A stretch of DNA of 64,000 nt from Cytophagaceae bacterium (GTDB lineage Bacteria; Bacteroidota; Bacteroidia; Cytophagales; Spirosomataceae): positions 1-64,000 of the forward strand of contig CANHGO010000002.1 of the NCBI GenBank assembly GCA_947460975.1. The letters are read 5' to 3'. Below the pieces are notes generated by a model. The model saw nothing but the letters and a program-made list of their open reading frames with translations, was not told where the DNA came from and made no database searches. Numbering within the stretch: the first letter of the stretch is position 1; every line of letters starts with the position of its first letter. Shown piece after piece: positions 17,102 through 27,200 of this stretch. A program made the position numbers and the translations under genes.

Positions 17102-17935
17102 ATGACGACCCAACAAGTAATAATTTCGGCTTCGCCGGAACAAGTAGATATATTGTTGGCGGAATTGGGGGAAATACATTTTGATATTTTTGAAGATTCT
17201 GATACAGGTCTTATTGCCTATTGTCAAACAGATTTATTTGATCTAGCACTTTTTTCTGAGGTGATTAAAAGATATGAAGTTTTAGGACCTATTTCTTTTC
17301 AAATAAATGAAATAGAAAAGCAAAATTGGAACGCGGTTTGGGAGTCAAATTATGACCCTATTCGAATTTCGAATCAAGTATTTATTCGGGCTAATTTTCA
17401 TGAATCAGAGCCAGGATATGCCATGGAAATTATCATTAATCCCAAAATGTCTTTTGGGACTGGACATCATGAAACAACTTTCTTGATGACACAAGCATTA
17501 TTTGAGATTGAATTACAAGGAAAATCTGTTTTAGATGCCGGAACTGGAACAGGAATTCTGGCTTTAGTGGCTAAGAAGTTAGGGGCGAATGATGTAAAGG
17601 GATTTGACATAGATCCTTGGTCGATTGAAAACTCAATTGAAAATGCAGGATTAAACCTATGTGAAGACATCATTTTTGTCGAGGGCACGATCGTCAACGA
17701 ATCAATGAAAAAATACGATGTGTTGTTGGCCAACATCAACCGAAACATTTTATTATCCGAAATACATGAATATTCTGAACGGATTGTTGACGGAGGCCTG
17801 CTCCTATTAAGTGGATTTTATGTTGAAGATGTGCCGATGATCGTGAAATCGGCTCTTGAAAATGGACTTATTTCTTTGGCTCAAACAGAGAAAAACCATT
17901 GGACCTGCATCAAACTCAAAAAATCTAATTTGTGA
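17102..17935 (+). CDS. prmA: Ribosomal protein L11 methyltransferase
   Basis: PrmA trimethylates ribosomal protein L11 using S-adenosylmethionine. The 277 residues show the small N-terminal substrate domain, then NPKMSFGTGHHETT, the SAM motif VLDAGTGTGILALVAKKLGA (close to the Bacteroidota form) and VLLANINRNIL. The frame is open back to 17036, inside the mlaD-like gene; the ATG at 17102, 10 nt after that gene's stop, gives the family length and is used. It probably ends the amidase operon. Confidence 0.95.
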   Translation: MTTQQVIISASPEQVDILLAELGEIHFDIFEDSDTGLIAYCQTDLFDLALFSEVIKRYEVLGPISFQINEIEKQNWNAVWESNYDPIRISNQVFIRANFHESEPGYAMEIIINPKMSFGTGHHETTFLMTQALFEIELQGKSVLDAGTGTGILALVAKKLGANDVKGFDIDPWSIENSIENAGLNLCEDIIFVEGTIVNESMKKYDVLLANINRNILLSEIHEYSERIVDGGLLLLSGFYVEDVPMIVKSALENGLISLAQTEKNHWTCIKLKKSNL

Positions 17936-17983
17936 TTTTTTAATATTTTACACTATTTTTTCTAGTATTTGAATTAAAACCCT

Positions 17984-17991
17984 TATTTTTG
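17984..17991 (+). promoter_or_regulatory. -7 element upstream of the SNF2 helicase gene
   Basis: TATTTTTG matches TAnnTTTG, 45 nt before the ATG at 18037. A TTTG at 17968-17971 is only 12 nt upstream, too close to be a normal -33 element. Confidence 0.35.
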
Positions 17992-18036
17992 AAGGTTTTA
18001 CTCATAAAACTCAGGAATTTGGGTTGTAAATGATAC

Positions 18037-20979
18037 ATGAAGATCTCTCCTAATAAACCCTTTCGGGTCGTTTATTCAATTTTGTCTCATGAATTTCTCG
18101 GATATTTATTCGAGGTGTTTGTTGTGCAATTGAACGAGAAGGGCCAATTGACCTGGGAGTACCAAACGTTAACGGTGCGTAATTTTCATGAATTCGCGCA
18201 TGGACTTGATGAGCGCGATGAGGCGGCGGTTAAATTGATTGAGGGGATGAAGCCCGCGGCTATTTTTGAAAAATTTAATTCATCAAAACGAAAGACCATT
18301 GAGGAGTTTTATTTAAAAACGTTCGATGCGGAGAAGGGGGAGAAGGAAATTCAAGAAGCTGTTCATTCGGTCATTGAAAAGCGTAGAGCTCAAATATTTG
18401 ATCTCATTTGCCCAGATAAAACATTGTTTATCATGGGAAATGATGGCAATCCCATGCGTCAATCCATTGAGATTCAATCCGAACCTGTTGAAGTATTATT
18501 TCACTTCATGCGGAATGAAGAAAATACACACTATTTCCCTACGTTGAAGTATTTAGGTGCTAAGTTGGAATTCCAGTACAAGGACGCCATGATTCTATGT
18601 GATGAGCCTGCTTGGATGTTGTTAAATCAAAAGCTTTATCATTTTAAACCCTTATTAGAAGGCAAAAAGCTTCGTGCTTTTTTGAATAAAAAATTTGTTG
18701 TCATTCCGAAAAATATGGAGGAAGACTATTTTCGCAAATTTGTGAAGGCGATGGTTGCCCGTTATCCGATCTATTCCAAAGGTTTTGAGGTAATTAATAC
18801 AGAAAAAAATTGCCAATTTTTATTGACCTATGGACCAATCACTCCAAGAATAGATGAGGAAGAAAAGTCGGCAGCAAAAAAAGCGGCTGCCTTAGTAGCC
18901 GCGGATCGTTGGAATTTTGTTCTATCTTTTCAGTATGGTAATAATAGATTTCCGTGGGATGGCTTATCTGCGGAGGCCAATGTATTATTTGAGAAAAAGG
19001 GAGAAAGTTATGCCTTTCAAAAAATCATGCGATCTCTGACGAAAGAAAAGAGAGCATTTCAATATCTGAAGTCCATAGGATTACCTTTGGAGCAGGATGG
19101 TCGCACGTCAATCTCCCGATCTGATGCAGTTCAGTGGCTTACTGAGCATAAACAAGATTTAGATCAAGCAGGTTACCTGGTTCAATTTAGAGGGGATGGT
19201 CAAGCCCCACGTTATTTCTTGGGAAAACCGGAAATTAAGATTAGGATTGGAGAAAAATTAGATTGGTTTGATATTCAAGCTGTTATTTCTTTTGGAACAT
19301 TTCAGATTCCATTTTTAAAAATACGCCAACTCATACTTGCGAAGAAGAAAGAATTTCATTTGCCTGATGGGTCAATCGCCATTATCCCGGATAATTGGTT
19401 TCATGATTATCAGGACCTATTCTATTTTTCTGAAACTAGACCTGGGGAAGAAGGGGTGTATTTGAAACGCCAACATTTCCAATTGGTACAAGAATGGGAA
19501 GATCAAGATCTAATTAAAACGTCGCTTAGAAGTAAGACGGTTGCCGATTTAAGCCTTCAATCTAGGGATTTCCCTGTGCCTAAAAACTTTAAGGGAACTT
19601 TAAGACCATACCAGTTAGATGGATATAGGTGGATGCGTACAAGGCAAAATGCCGGTTTGGGCGCTTGTCTTGCAGATGATATGGGTTTAGGTAAAACGAT
19701 TCAAACGCTATGTTTATTGCAAAGTTTGAAGGAGCAGGGCGAGGTATTGCCAACCTTATTAGTGATGCCTACTTCTCTTTTGTACAACTGGGAGATGGAG
19801 GCTAAGAAATTTACTCCCCAATTACGGGTACTTGTGTATAGTGGCCCACAAAGGGAGAAATTACAAGCCCAAGTAAAAAAGACAGACTTGATATTATGTT
19901 CTTTTGGCTTAGTGAGATCAGATATTGATTGGTTTGAAAAACAAGAATTTAGTTATGTGATTTTGGATGAGTCTCAAGCCATTAAAAATCCTCAAGCAAA
20001 TATTACGAAGGCAGTCCAAAAATTGAACGCCAAATATCGCTTAGTGATGACGGGTACTCCTCTTGAAAATTCGACGATGGACTTATGGTCTCAAATGAAT
20101 TTCGTCAATTCAGGATTGCTTGGAACGCAAAAATATTTCAAGGATCATTTTCAAGTTCCCATAGAAAAGAAGGCTGATGGAGACATGAAAAAGCGGCTTT
20201 ATTTTCTGATTAAGCCTTATTTACTTCGAAGAGAAAAGCGCCAAGTAGCCGCAGATTTGCCAGAAAAAATGGAATCCATCACGTACTGTGGCATGTCGGA
20301 GGAGCAAGAGCGATTATATGACAAAACGAAATCTTTTTATCGCGATGTTTTATTGAAGCAAATTAAGGATGAGGGCTTGCAAAAATCTCGTTTTTCTGTG
20401 CTTCAAGGGTTAACGAAACTGCGCCAATTAGCCAACCACCCTTTGTTGTGTGAAGAAGGGTATGTGGGGGAGTCAGGAAAAATGGAGGCGGTATTAGAAA
20501 AATTGGAAACAGTGTTAGAGCAACATCATAAGGTGTTAATTTTTAGTCAATTTGTGCAGCATTTACAGATCATTAAGCGTGCTTTAGATGAGCAGGGTGT
20601 TGCATATGCCTATTTAGATGGTAGCACCACAGACCGAAAAGGCCAAGTGGAAAGCTTCCAAAAATCGGACGGGCAATCTGTATTTTTAATTTCACTCAAA
20701 GCAGGTGGCGTAGGATTGAACTTAACAGCGGCTGATTATGTGTTTCTTTTAGATCCTTGGTGGAATCCTGCTGCAGAAGCGCAGGCTATTGATCGAGCCC
20801 ATCGAATCGGTCAAGAAAAAACAGTATTTACCTATAAGTTTATTACAAAAGAAACTGTTGAAGAGAAAATTTTGGCTTTGCAGCAGCGCAAGCTTGACTT
20901 GGCCAATGAATTAGTCACTTCTGATGAAAGTATTCTGCGTGCTTTAAGCGAAGACGAGGTGCTGGATTTATTGAGCTAA
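18037..20979 (+). CDS. SNF2/RapA-type DEAD-box helicase
   Basis: A 980-residue Swi2/Snf2-family ATPase, probably a DNA translocase that remodels protein-DNA complexes or frees stalled RNA polymerase. The first ~510 residues are a divergent bacterial SNF2-associated region. The motor follows: Walker A in DDMGLGKTIQTL (about 548-559), the DESQ box (VILDESQAIKNP) and the helicase C domain ending in LLDPWWNPAAEAQAIDRAHR. No nuclease domain is fused. It is monocistronic, with a long hairpin after the stop. The cellular role cannot be deduced from the context. Confidence 0.92.
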   Translation: MKISPNKPFRVVYSILSHEFLGYLFEVFVVQLNEKGQLTWEYQTLTVRNFHEFAHGLDERDEAAVKLIEGMKPAAIFEKFNSSKRKTIEEFYLKTFDAEKGEKEIQEAVHSVIEKRRAQIFDLICPDKTLFIMGNDGNPMRQSIEIQSEPVEVLFHFMRNEENTHYFPTLKYLGAKLEFQYKDAMILCDEPAWMLLNQKLYHFKPLLEGKKLRAFLNKKFVVIPKNMEEDYFRKFVKAMVARYPIYSKGFEVINTEKNCQFLLTYGPITPRIDEEEKSAAKKAAALVAADRWNFVLSFQYGNNRFPWDGLSAEANVLFEKKGESYAFQKIMRSLTKEKRAFQYLKSIGLPLEQDGRTSISRSDAVQWLTEHKQDLDQAGYLVQFRGDGQAPRYFLGKPEIKIRIGEKLDWFDIQAVISFGTFQIPFLKIRQLILAKKKEFHLPDGSIAIIPDNWFHDYQDLFYFSETRPGEEGVYLKRQHFQLVQEWEDQDLIKTSLRSKTVADLSLQSRDFPVPKNFKGTLRPYQLDGYRWMRTRQNAGLGACLADDMGLGKTIQTLCLLQSLKEQGEVLPTLLVMPTSLLYNWEMEAKKFTPQLRVLVYSGPQREKLQAQVKKTDLILCSFGLVRSDIDWFEKQEFSYVILDESQAIKNPQANITKAVQKLNAKYRLVMTGTPLENSTMDLWSQMNFVNSGLLGTQKYFKDHFQVPIEKKADGDMKKRLYFLIKPYLLRREKRQVAADLPEKMESITYCGMSEEQERLYDKTKSFYRDVLLKQIKDEGLQKSRFSVLQGLTKLRQLANHPLLCEEGYVGESGKMEAVLEKLETVLEQHHKVLIFSQFVQHLQIIKRALDEQGVAYAYLDGSTTDRKGQVESFQKSDGQSVFLISLKAGGVGLNLTAADYVFLLDPWWNPAAEAQAIDRAHRIGQEKTVFTYKFITKETVEEKILALQQRKLDLANELVTSDESILRALSEDEVLDLLS

Positions 20980-20988
20980 TCATTTACT

Positions 20989-21040
20989 CTTTAGCCCCAG
21001 CTTTACTAACTTTTCAAAAGTTAGTAAAGCTAGGCTAAAG
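20989..21040. terminator. Long hairpin between convergent SNF2 and mntR genes
   Basis: A 16-bp perfect stem (20999-21014 with 21016-21031; the real loop is a few nt wider) is extended past a small internal loop by CTTTAGCC (20989-20996) pairing with GGCTAAAG (21033-21040). There is no T-run on either side. A bidirectional terminator or 3'-end protector is likely. The outer right arm read on the minus strand contains TTTAGCCTAG, also found in the mntR/mntH palindrome. Confidence 0.55.
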
Positions 21041-21082
21041 AAATGGAATTATCTTCATTTAGCTGATCAGTAAGCTGATTAT

Positions 21083-21742
21083 TTAGACTTTTACTAATAT
21101 ATTTTTCGCCACTTCATGGCTAATGAAAATGGGCTCTTGCTCTGCAATTTTCAATGAAACAGATCTGTCAAATGTGTTGATCTCTACTACTTCAAGCCTA
21201 GCCCCTAAGCTTAAATTTAATTTTGTGAGCAATTGAAGAAATACGGCAGAATCTTTTGCAACGCCCATGAGGGTACATGTTTCGTTTAATTTCACTTCTG
21301 ATAAATGCAGGTATCCAAGCTCCGGAATTTCCCCTTCTTGGCTAGGAATCGGATCTCCATGAGGATCTATTTTGGGAAAATCTAAAAAAGAATCTAATTT
21401 ATTGATTAATGTTTCCGATTCGATGTGTTCTAATTGCTCCGCTATTTCATGTACCTCATCCCAATTGTACCCAAGCTTTTCTACTAAAAATACTTCCCAA
21501 AGACGATGCTTTCTAATAATGCTCAGCGCAATATTTTGGCCTATCTTGGTCAGCCGAACCCCTTGGTATTTTTGATAAGTAACCCAGCCTTTTTCGGCCA
21601 ATTTTTGCAACATGTCTGTTACGGAGGCAGCCTTATTGTTTGTTAATTCAGCGATGGAATTTGTTGAAATATCTTCTTTAGTCCCTTCGCAAAGCCTATA
21701 AATAATTTTCAGATAATTTTCTTCGGCTAGTGATGTAGTCAT
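21083..21742 (-). CDS. mntR: DtxR/MntR-family metal-dependent repressor
   Basis: A 219-residue metalloregulator with a winged helix (residues about 1-70; NKAASVTDMLQKLAEKGWV), a dimerisation and metal-binding domain (IRKHRLWEVFL; EIAEQLEHIES, holding likely Mn ligands) and a C-terminal FeoA/SH3-like domain (about 150-219). It probably represses mntH when manganese is plentiful. It is divergent from mntH across a 133-nt spacer that holds a 34-bp palindrome and may also control its own synthesis. Iron rather than manganese specificity cannot be excluded, but the NRAMP partner favours manganese. Confidence 0.9.
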   Translation of the reverse strand: MTTSLAEENYLKIIYRLCEGTKEDISTNSIAELTNNKAASVTDMLQKLAEKGWVTYQKYQGVRLTKIGQNIALSIIRKHRLWEVFLVEKLGYNWDEVHEIAEQLEHIESETLINKLDSFLDFPKIDPHGDPIPSQEGEIPELGYLHLSEVKLNETCTLMGVAKDSAVFLQLLTKLNLSLGARLEVVEINTFDRSVSLKIAEQEPIFISHEVAKNILVKV

Positions 21743-21783
21743 TGTAGTTTTAGTTGGTGAGCAATTTAAAAAAAATATATGAT

Positions 21784-21817
21784 AAATTAATTTTTAGCCT
21801 AGACTAAAAATTAATTT
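21784..21817. promoter_or_regulatory. 34-bp near-perfect palindrome, probable MntR operator
   Basis: Left arm AAATTAATTTTTAG (21784-21797) and right arm CTAAAAATTAATTT (21804-21817) are exact inverted repeats around CCTAGA, so 16 of 17 pairs match. The site lies between divergent mntR and mntH and overlaps the presumed -33 element of mntH. The core TTTAGNCTAGNCTAAA has the layout of DtxR-family operators. The palindrome is seen; MntR binding is inferred. Confidence 0.75.
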
Positions 21818-21845
21818 TGAAGCAACGTAAAATTCTGTATATTTG
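21815..21845 (+). promoter_or_regulatory. mntH promoter
   Basis: TTTTG at 21815-21819 is followed 18 nt later by TATATTTG (21838-21845), a match to TAnnTTTG. The TTG start codon is 30 nt downstream. The -33 part overlaps the right end of the palindrome, so a bound repressor would block RNA polymerase. Confidence 0.6.
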
Positions 21846-21875
21846 AATCATATAGTTGAAATAATTTAAAAGTCA

Positions 21876-23177
21876 TTGGAAAATAGAAAACATTCAAATT
21901 CTCTTTCTGAAGTTTTTGCAAGCATCCAAATCCCTAAGGGCAATGGATTTTGGCAAAACCTAAGGGCTTTTATGGGTCCCGGCTTTATGGTAGCCGTCGG
22001 GTACATGGACCCGGGTAATTGGGCTACTGATTTATCAGGAGGTGCCCAATTTGGCTATACGCTTCTCTTTGTTATTCTAATTTCTAGCTTATTTGCGATT
22101 TTACTCCAACACCTTGCCCTAAAATTAGGCGTGGCCACTGGGCGTGATCTTGCACAAGCATGTGGCGATTATTTTTCTAAGCCTGTCGCATTTTTTTTAT
22201 GGATTTTGTGTGAGGTGGCTATTACTGCTTGTGACTTAGCTGAAGTTATTGGCTCTGCGCTTGCCTTGAATTTACTTTTTGACATTCCTATTTTGATGGG
22301 AATTCTGATCACGATCACCGACGTATTTTTGATTTTATTTTTACAAAAAAAGGGTTTTAGGGTCTTAGAATCAATTGTTTTAGCCTTATTGATTGTAATC
22401 GTTTTATGCTTTGCCTTTGAACTTATTTTAGCAAAGCCAGATCTTTATAGTATTTTCAATGGCCTAATTCCTCAAAAATCTATTTTTTTAGATGATCGTC
22501 AATTATATGTAGCGATTGGTATTTTGGGTGCCACGGTAATGCCTCATAATTTGTATTTGCACTCAAGTATCGTTCAAACGAGGGCTTTTGCAAAAACAGA
22601 TGAAGATAGAGAGAAGGCCATCAAATTTGCTACGATTGACTCCACGATATCCTTAGGACTTGCTTTTTTTATCAATGCAGGAATTTTAATTTTAGCAGCA
22701 TCTACCTTTTATTTTAGTGGAAATAGAGGAGTGGCTGAAATCCAAGATGCCCATAAGCTATTAAACCCTGTTTTGGGGAGTCATTGGGCTAGTATTGCTT
22801 TTGCCATTGCCTTATTAGCTTCCGGGCAAAATGCGACTTTAACAGGGACTTTAGCAGGTCAAATTGTGATGGAAGGGTTTTTGGATTTAAGAATTACCCC
22901 CTGGCTTCGCCGATTAATCACCAGAGCAATAGCTATTTTGCCTGCATTTTTTATTACTTGGTGGTGGGGAGATAATAAAATCGGAGATCTGTTGATTTTT
23001 TCTCAAGTAATCCTTTCTATGCAATTATCTTTTGCCGTAATTCCACTGATTTGGTTTACAAGTGATAAGAATAAAATGGGTAAATTTGTCAATCCAGCTT
23101 GGGTAAAATGGTTAGCCTGGGTCACGGCAACCATCATTTTGAGCCTTAATGTATATTTAATTGCTCAATTCCTTTAA
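21876..23177 (+). CDS. mntH: NRAMP-family Mn(II)/Fe(II) transporter
   Basis: A proton-coupled divalent metal importer in the inner membrane. The 433 residues contain about 11 membrane segments and the two NRAMP metal-site motifs, GYMDPGNWATD (around 42-52) and VMPHNLYLHS (around 222-231). The start is TTG at 21876 (Met-Glu-Asn-Arg); the next Met lies at residue 33, just before the first conserved helix, which would cut off the N-terminal extension. Regulation by the divergent mntR through the palindrome at 21784-21817 is likely. The stop shares 4 nt with convergent ribD. Confidence 0.94.
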   Translation: MENRKHSNSLSEVFASIQIPKGNGFWQNLRAFMGPGFMVAVGYMDPGNWATDLSGGAQFGYTLLFVILISSLFAILLQHLALKLGVATGRDLAQACGDYFSKPVAFFLWILCEVAITACDLAEVIGSALALNLLFDIPILMGILITITDVFLILFLQKKGFRVLESIVLALLIVIVLCFAFELILAKPDLYSIFNGLIPQKSIFLDDRQLYVAIGILGATVMPHNLYLHSSIVQTRAFAKTDEDREKAIKFATIDSTISLGLAFFINAGILILAASTFYFSGNRGVAEIQDAHKLLNPVLGSHWASIAFAIALLASGQNATLTGTLAGQIVMEGFLDLRITPWLRRLITRAIAILPAFFITWWWGDNKIGDLLIFSQVILSMQLSFAVIPLIWFTSDKNKMGKFVNPAWVKWLAWVTATIILSLNVYLIAQFL

Positions 23178-24229
23178 GACAATTTTGGTAGCAAGGCCTT
23201 TAACCAGATATTATCTTGGCCTACAATAAACTTTTTTTCAAATACCACATCTGGAAATGTTGGCGCAAGTATACCCTTCCCCAATTTCAATGGCGTCTCT
23301 ATTTTCCAAATCTCATGAATCAATCCAGCAGCGTAAAATAGATTAGCCGTACGTGTTCCACCTTCCACCATCATGGATTGAATGTTATTTTTGTAACAAT
23401 AGGTTAAGATACAGTCAAGGAATTCCGTTGAATTTTTATCTCCTACCGCGATCCATTTTTTTTCTCCAACCGCCTCGCTATGGTATTTGGTAAAAACGAG
23501 TAATGGCTCATGATCCTGAACTAATTTTGATTCTCTGGGCAATCTATTTGCAGGATCTATGACGATTCTTAGGGGGGAGTTGCCCTGCCAATGGCGTACA
23601 TTAAGCGTGGGATTATCAGCAATCGCCGTTTGAACGCCAATTAATATCCCCTGATTCTCTGCTCGCATTTTGTGAACGAGTTGTTGGCTTTCGGAATTTG
23701 AAAACGCGATAGGTGTACCGTCAGCTTTGGCTACAAAATTATCCTGCGAACAGGCAAATTTTAGCGTGATATAGGGTTTTTTCTCCCTTTGAAAATGGAA
23801 AAATTTTCGATTAATTTCCTCTCCTTTTTCTGTAAGCAAGCCTATAGAAACTTCAATTCCGGCCTTTTTCAACGCCGCTATTCCCTCGCCCGCGACTATA
23901 GGATTAGGATCAATATTGCAAATGACCACGCGCTTCACCCTACTTTTGATTAATAAATCAGCACATGGAGGAGTTTTGCCATGATGCGAGCATGGTTCTA
24001 AATTCACATAGATCGTAGAGCCTACGATATCTGAGGGATTAACAATCGAATGGATGGCATTCACTTCGGCGTGTGCCTCGCCATATTTTTGGTGAAAACC
24101 TTCCCCGATGATGCTGTCATTTTTTACGATGACACAACCTACTAATGGGTTAGGAGCGACGAACCCTGAACCCATGTTGGCTAAATCCAGGGCTCGTTGC
24201 ATCCAAAGTACTTCCTTATCCAATGACAT
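23174..24229 (-). CDS. ribD: Riboflavin biosynthesis deaminase/reductase
   Basis: RibD performs two middle steps of riboflavin synthesis, deamination of the pyrimidine ring and reduction of the ribose. The 351 residues show the deaminase zinc site (AHAEVNAI near 53-60; LEPCSHHGKTPPCADLL) and a C-terminal reductase domain (RAENQGILIGVQTAIADNP; MVEGGTRTANLF). Its start overlaps the end of the RND permease gene by 14 nt, so it appears to be the tail of the efflux operon. No FMN riboswitch is near it. Confidence 0.95.
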   Translation of the reverse strand: MSLDKEVLWMQRALDLANMGSGFVAPNPLVGCVIVKNDSIIGEGFHQKYGEAHAEVNAIHSIVNPSDIVGSTIYVNLEPCSHHGKTPPCADLLIKSRVKRVVICNIDPNPIVAGEGIAALKKAGIEVSIGLLTEKGEEINRKFFHFQREKKPYITLKFACSQDNFVAKADGTPIAFSNSESQQLVHKMRAENQGILIGVQTAIADNPTLNVRHWQGNSPLRIVIDPANRLPRESKLVQDHEPLLVFTKYHSEAVGEKKWIAVGDKNSTEFLDCILTYCYKNNIQSMMVEGGTRTANLFYAAGLIHEIWKIETPLKLGKGILAPTFPDVVFEKKFIVGQDNIWLKALLPKLS

Positions 24230-27200
24230 GACTGGCTTCTTCCGTAACCTCTTCTTTTGATTTCTTGAAATTACTTGACATAAAACTGTAGATGGCAGGG
24301 ATGATATACAAGGTTAACGTAGTAGAAAATATCATACCACCTACAACCGCTATACCCATTGACACCCTACTTTTCGCTCCTGAACCTAAGGCCAAAGCAA
24401 TCGGTAAAATACCCAAAATAGTACACAAAGATGTCATGACGATAGGCCTAAATCTGGCTGCTGCAGCTACTTTTACCGCTTCTAATTTAGATAGGCCAGA
24501 TTCCTTTTTCTGATTGGCAAATTCCACAATTAATATACCGTTTTTGGTTACTAGGCCAATTAACACAATGATTCCAATTTGTGAGAATATATTAAGTGTT
24601 TGGCTAAAATCCCAAAGCGTTAATAATGCTCCAGCAACGGCTAATGGAACCGTAAATAAAATAATCAGTGGATCGATGAAACTTTCAAATTGGGCCGATA
24701 AAATCAAATAAATCAATAAAATAGCCAGCGCAAAAGCGAATAATAATGAGGAACTCGATTCCTTAAATTCCTTACTTTGGCCATCATATGCAGTAGAGAA
24801 TGACACATCAAACGTCTCTTTGGCTAGTTTATCCATCTCATTTAATGCCTCTCCCATCGTTACACCCTTGGCCATTTGTGCCTGAACTGTAGCGGCAACA
24901 TAGCGATTGTAACGATAGAGTTGTGGCGGAGTACTTTGTTCGGTTATTTTAACCAAGTTGTCCAACTGAATTAAATCTCCACGATTGTTTTTCACATACA
25001 AGGATTTTAAGTCTTTCACATCATTTCTTAGATCTCGATTGATTTGACCAATGATTTGATATTGCTTGCCATCCATCACAAAATAGCCAAATCTTCTTCC
25101 AGATAGGCCTAATTGAAGTGTTTGGGCTACGTCTTGAATCGATATCCCTAAATTTTGTGCTTTAGCGCGATCAATTTCTAAGCGTAATTCAGGTTTCGTG
25201 AATTTTAAGTTGACATCCGAATTCTCAAACTTAGGAGACTCTCTCACCTTAGCTAAAAACAAAGGCATCATCTTTTTTAGTTTTTCAAAATTTGGCGCCT
25301 GAACCACAAATGCAATCGGCAATCCACCACCTCCACGCTGTCCAGTGGATAAGGTAGGATCTTGAATTAAAACGGCCTTAGCCCCCGTAAACTTTTTAAT
25401 TTTAGGCTGTAACTCTTCTGCGATGGCTTGTTGGGATCTCCTGTTTCCTGGGTCTGTCAGCATAATACGCATACTTCCTGTATTAGAACCCCCATTTCCA
25501 AAGGGCGGAGACGTGTAGGCATATATATTTTTTCTTTCATTATCAGGTATGGCATTCATCAAAAAATTTGACATTTCATCCGTATAATGTAGCATATATT
25601 CAAATGTTACTCCTTCAGGTGCTGTAGCATTTACTCTCAACATCCCTCGATCTTCTAATGGAGCTAATTCAGATGGGATTGCACCTGTCTTGAATAGCGC
25701 ATAAATAATTCCAAAAAGAGAAACCATAATCACCCAAGCAAGCCAACGAGCATTTAGGAATGAGTTTAATGAGCTCTCATATGCACGGTTTAGCCACACA
25801 AAAAATGGCTCGGTCACGCGGTAAAACCAAGGCTTTGAGTGACCGCCTTTTAACAACCTTGAACCTAACATCGGTGTTAATGTCAAAGAAACAAAGGCGG
25901 ATATAATTACAGATCCAGCGACAACGATTCCAAACTCGCGAAATAAGCGGCCCGTAATTCCTTGTAAGAAAATCACCGGCAAGAACACAGCGACCAATGT
26001 AACGGTGGTTGAAATAACAGCAAAGTAAATTTCCTTGGATCCTTCTTGTGCCGCTTTCCACGGACTTAAGCCTTCTTCAATTTTAGCGTAAATATTCTCT
26101 AAAACAACAATGGCATCATCCACAACTAATCCGATAGACAGTACAATACCTAGCAAAGTTAGTACGTTGATCGAAAAGCCCACCAGATACATAAAGAAGA
26201 AAACCCCAATTAAACTTACGGGAATGGCCGTCAATGGGATAATGGTCGAGCGCCAGTCTCTCAAGAATAAAAATATAATAATTGTTACCAATAAAATAGC
26301 AGTTAATATCGTTTCTTCTACTTCTATAATTGATCTTCTTACATAACGTGTGTTGTCAAAGCCTTCTTTTAGCAAGACATCATCTGGCATCGTCGTTTGA
26401 ATTTGAACTAATTTCTTTCTAATCGAATTGACAATTTCAATTTGGTTTGAGCCAGGCTGAGGAATCACCGCGATCGAAATCATCGGAACATTATCCCGCT
26501 TAAACATCGTTTTTTCATTCTCGGAAGCTAAAACGACATCCCCCACATCCGAAAATTTCACAGAACGATCCCCTTCTTCTTTAATGATTAAATTTTCAAA
26601 ATCCTCAACGGTTGTTAATCTACCCTGAGTCCTAACAGTTAGTTCTGTATTTGCTCCCTCTATACTTCCTGATGGCAATTCGATATTTTGTTTAGATAAG
26701 GCCGAAACAATATCTGGAGCTGTTAAACGAAAAGAAGCTAAACGATCAGGGTCAATGTTCAAACGCATCGCATATTTTTTCTCCCCCCACATTTGAACCG
26801 AACTTACTCCTGGAATCGTTTGTAATTTCTCTTTTACATTTCGAGTGGCGATCTCGTTTAAGTTTAAGATATTTCTTGTTTTTGACGATAAATTTAAATT
26901 ATAAATAGGTCCTGAATCGGCATCCGATTTTGAAATAACAGGTGGATCCACATCTTTTGGCAATACTGCCATAGATCTTGAAACACGGTCGCGTACATCA
27001 TTTGCCGCATCTTCAATATTGACCGATAAGTCAAACTCAACCGTGATGCTTGACCGCCCGTCTCTACTCGAACTTGTCAATGTTCGAATACCCGCAATTC
27101 CATTAATGGATTCCTCCAACGGTTCAGTAATTTGGGATTCTATAATGTCAGCATTGGCCCCGGTATAACTTGTTTGCACATTAACCACGGGAGGATCCAC

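Noticed and set aside
24230-24300. FMN riboswitch before ribD
   Set aside because: ribD begins inside the end of the permease gene; there is no leader region for a riboswitch.
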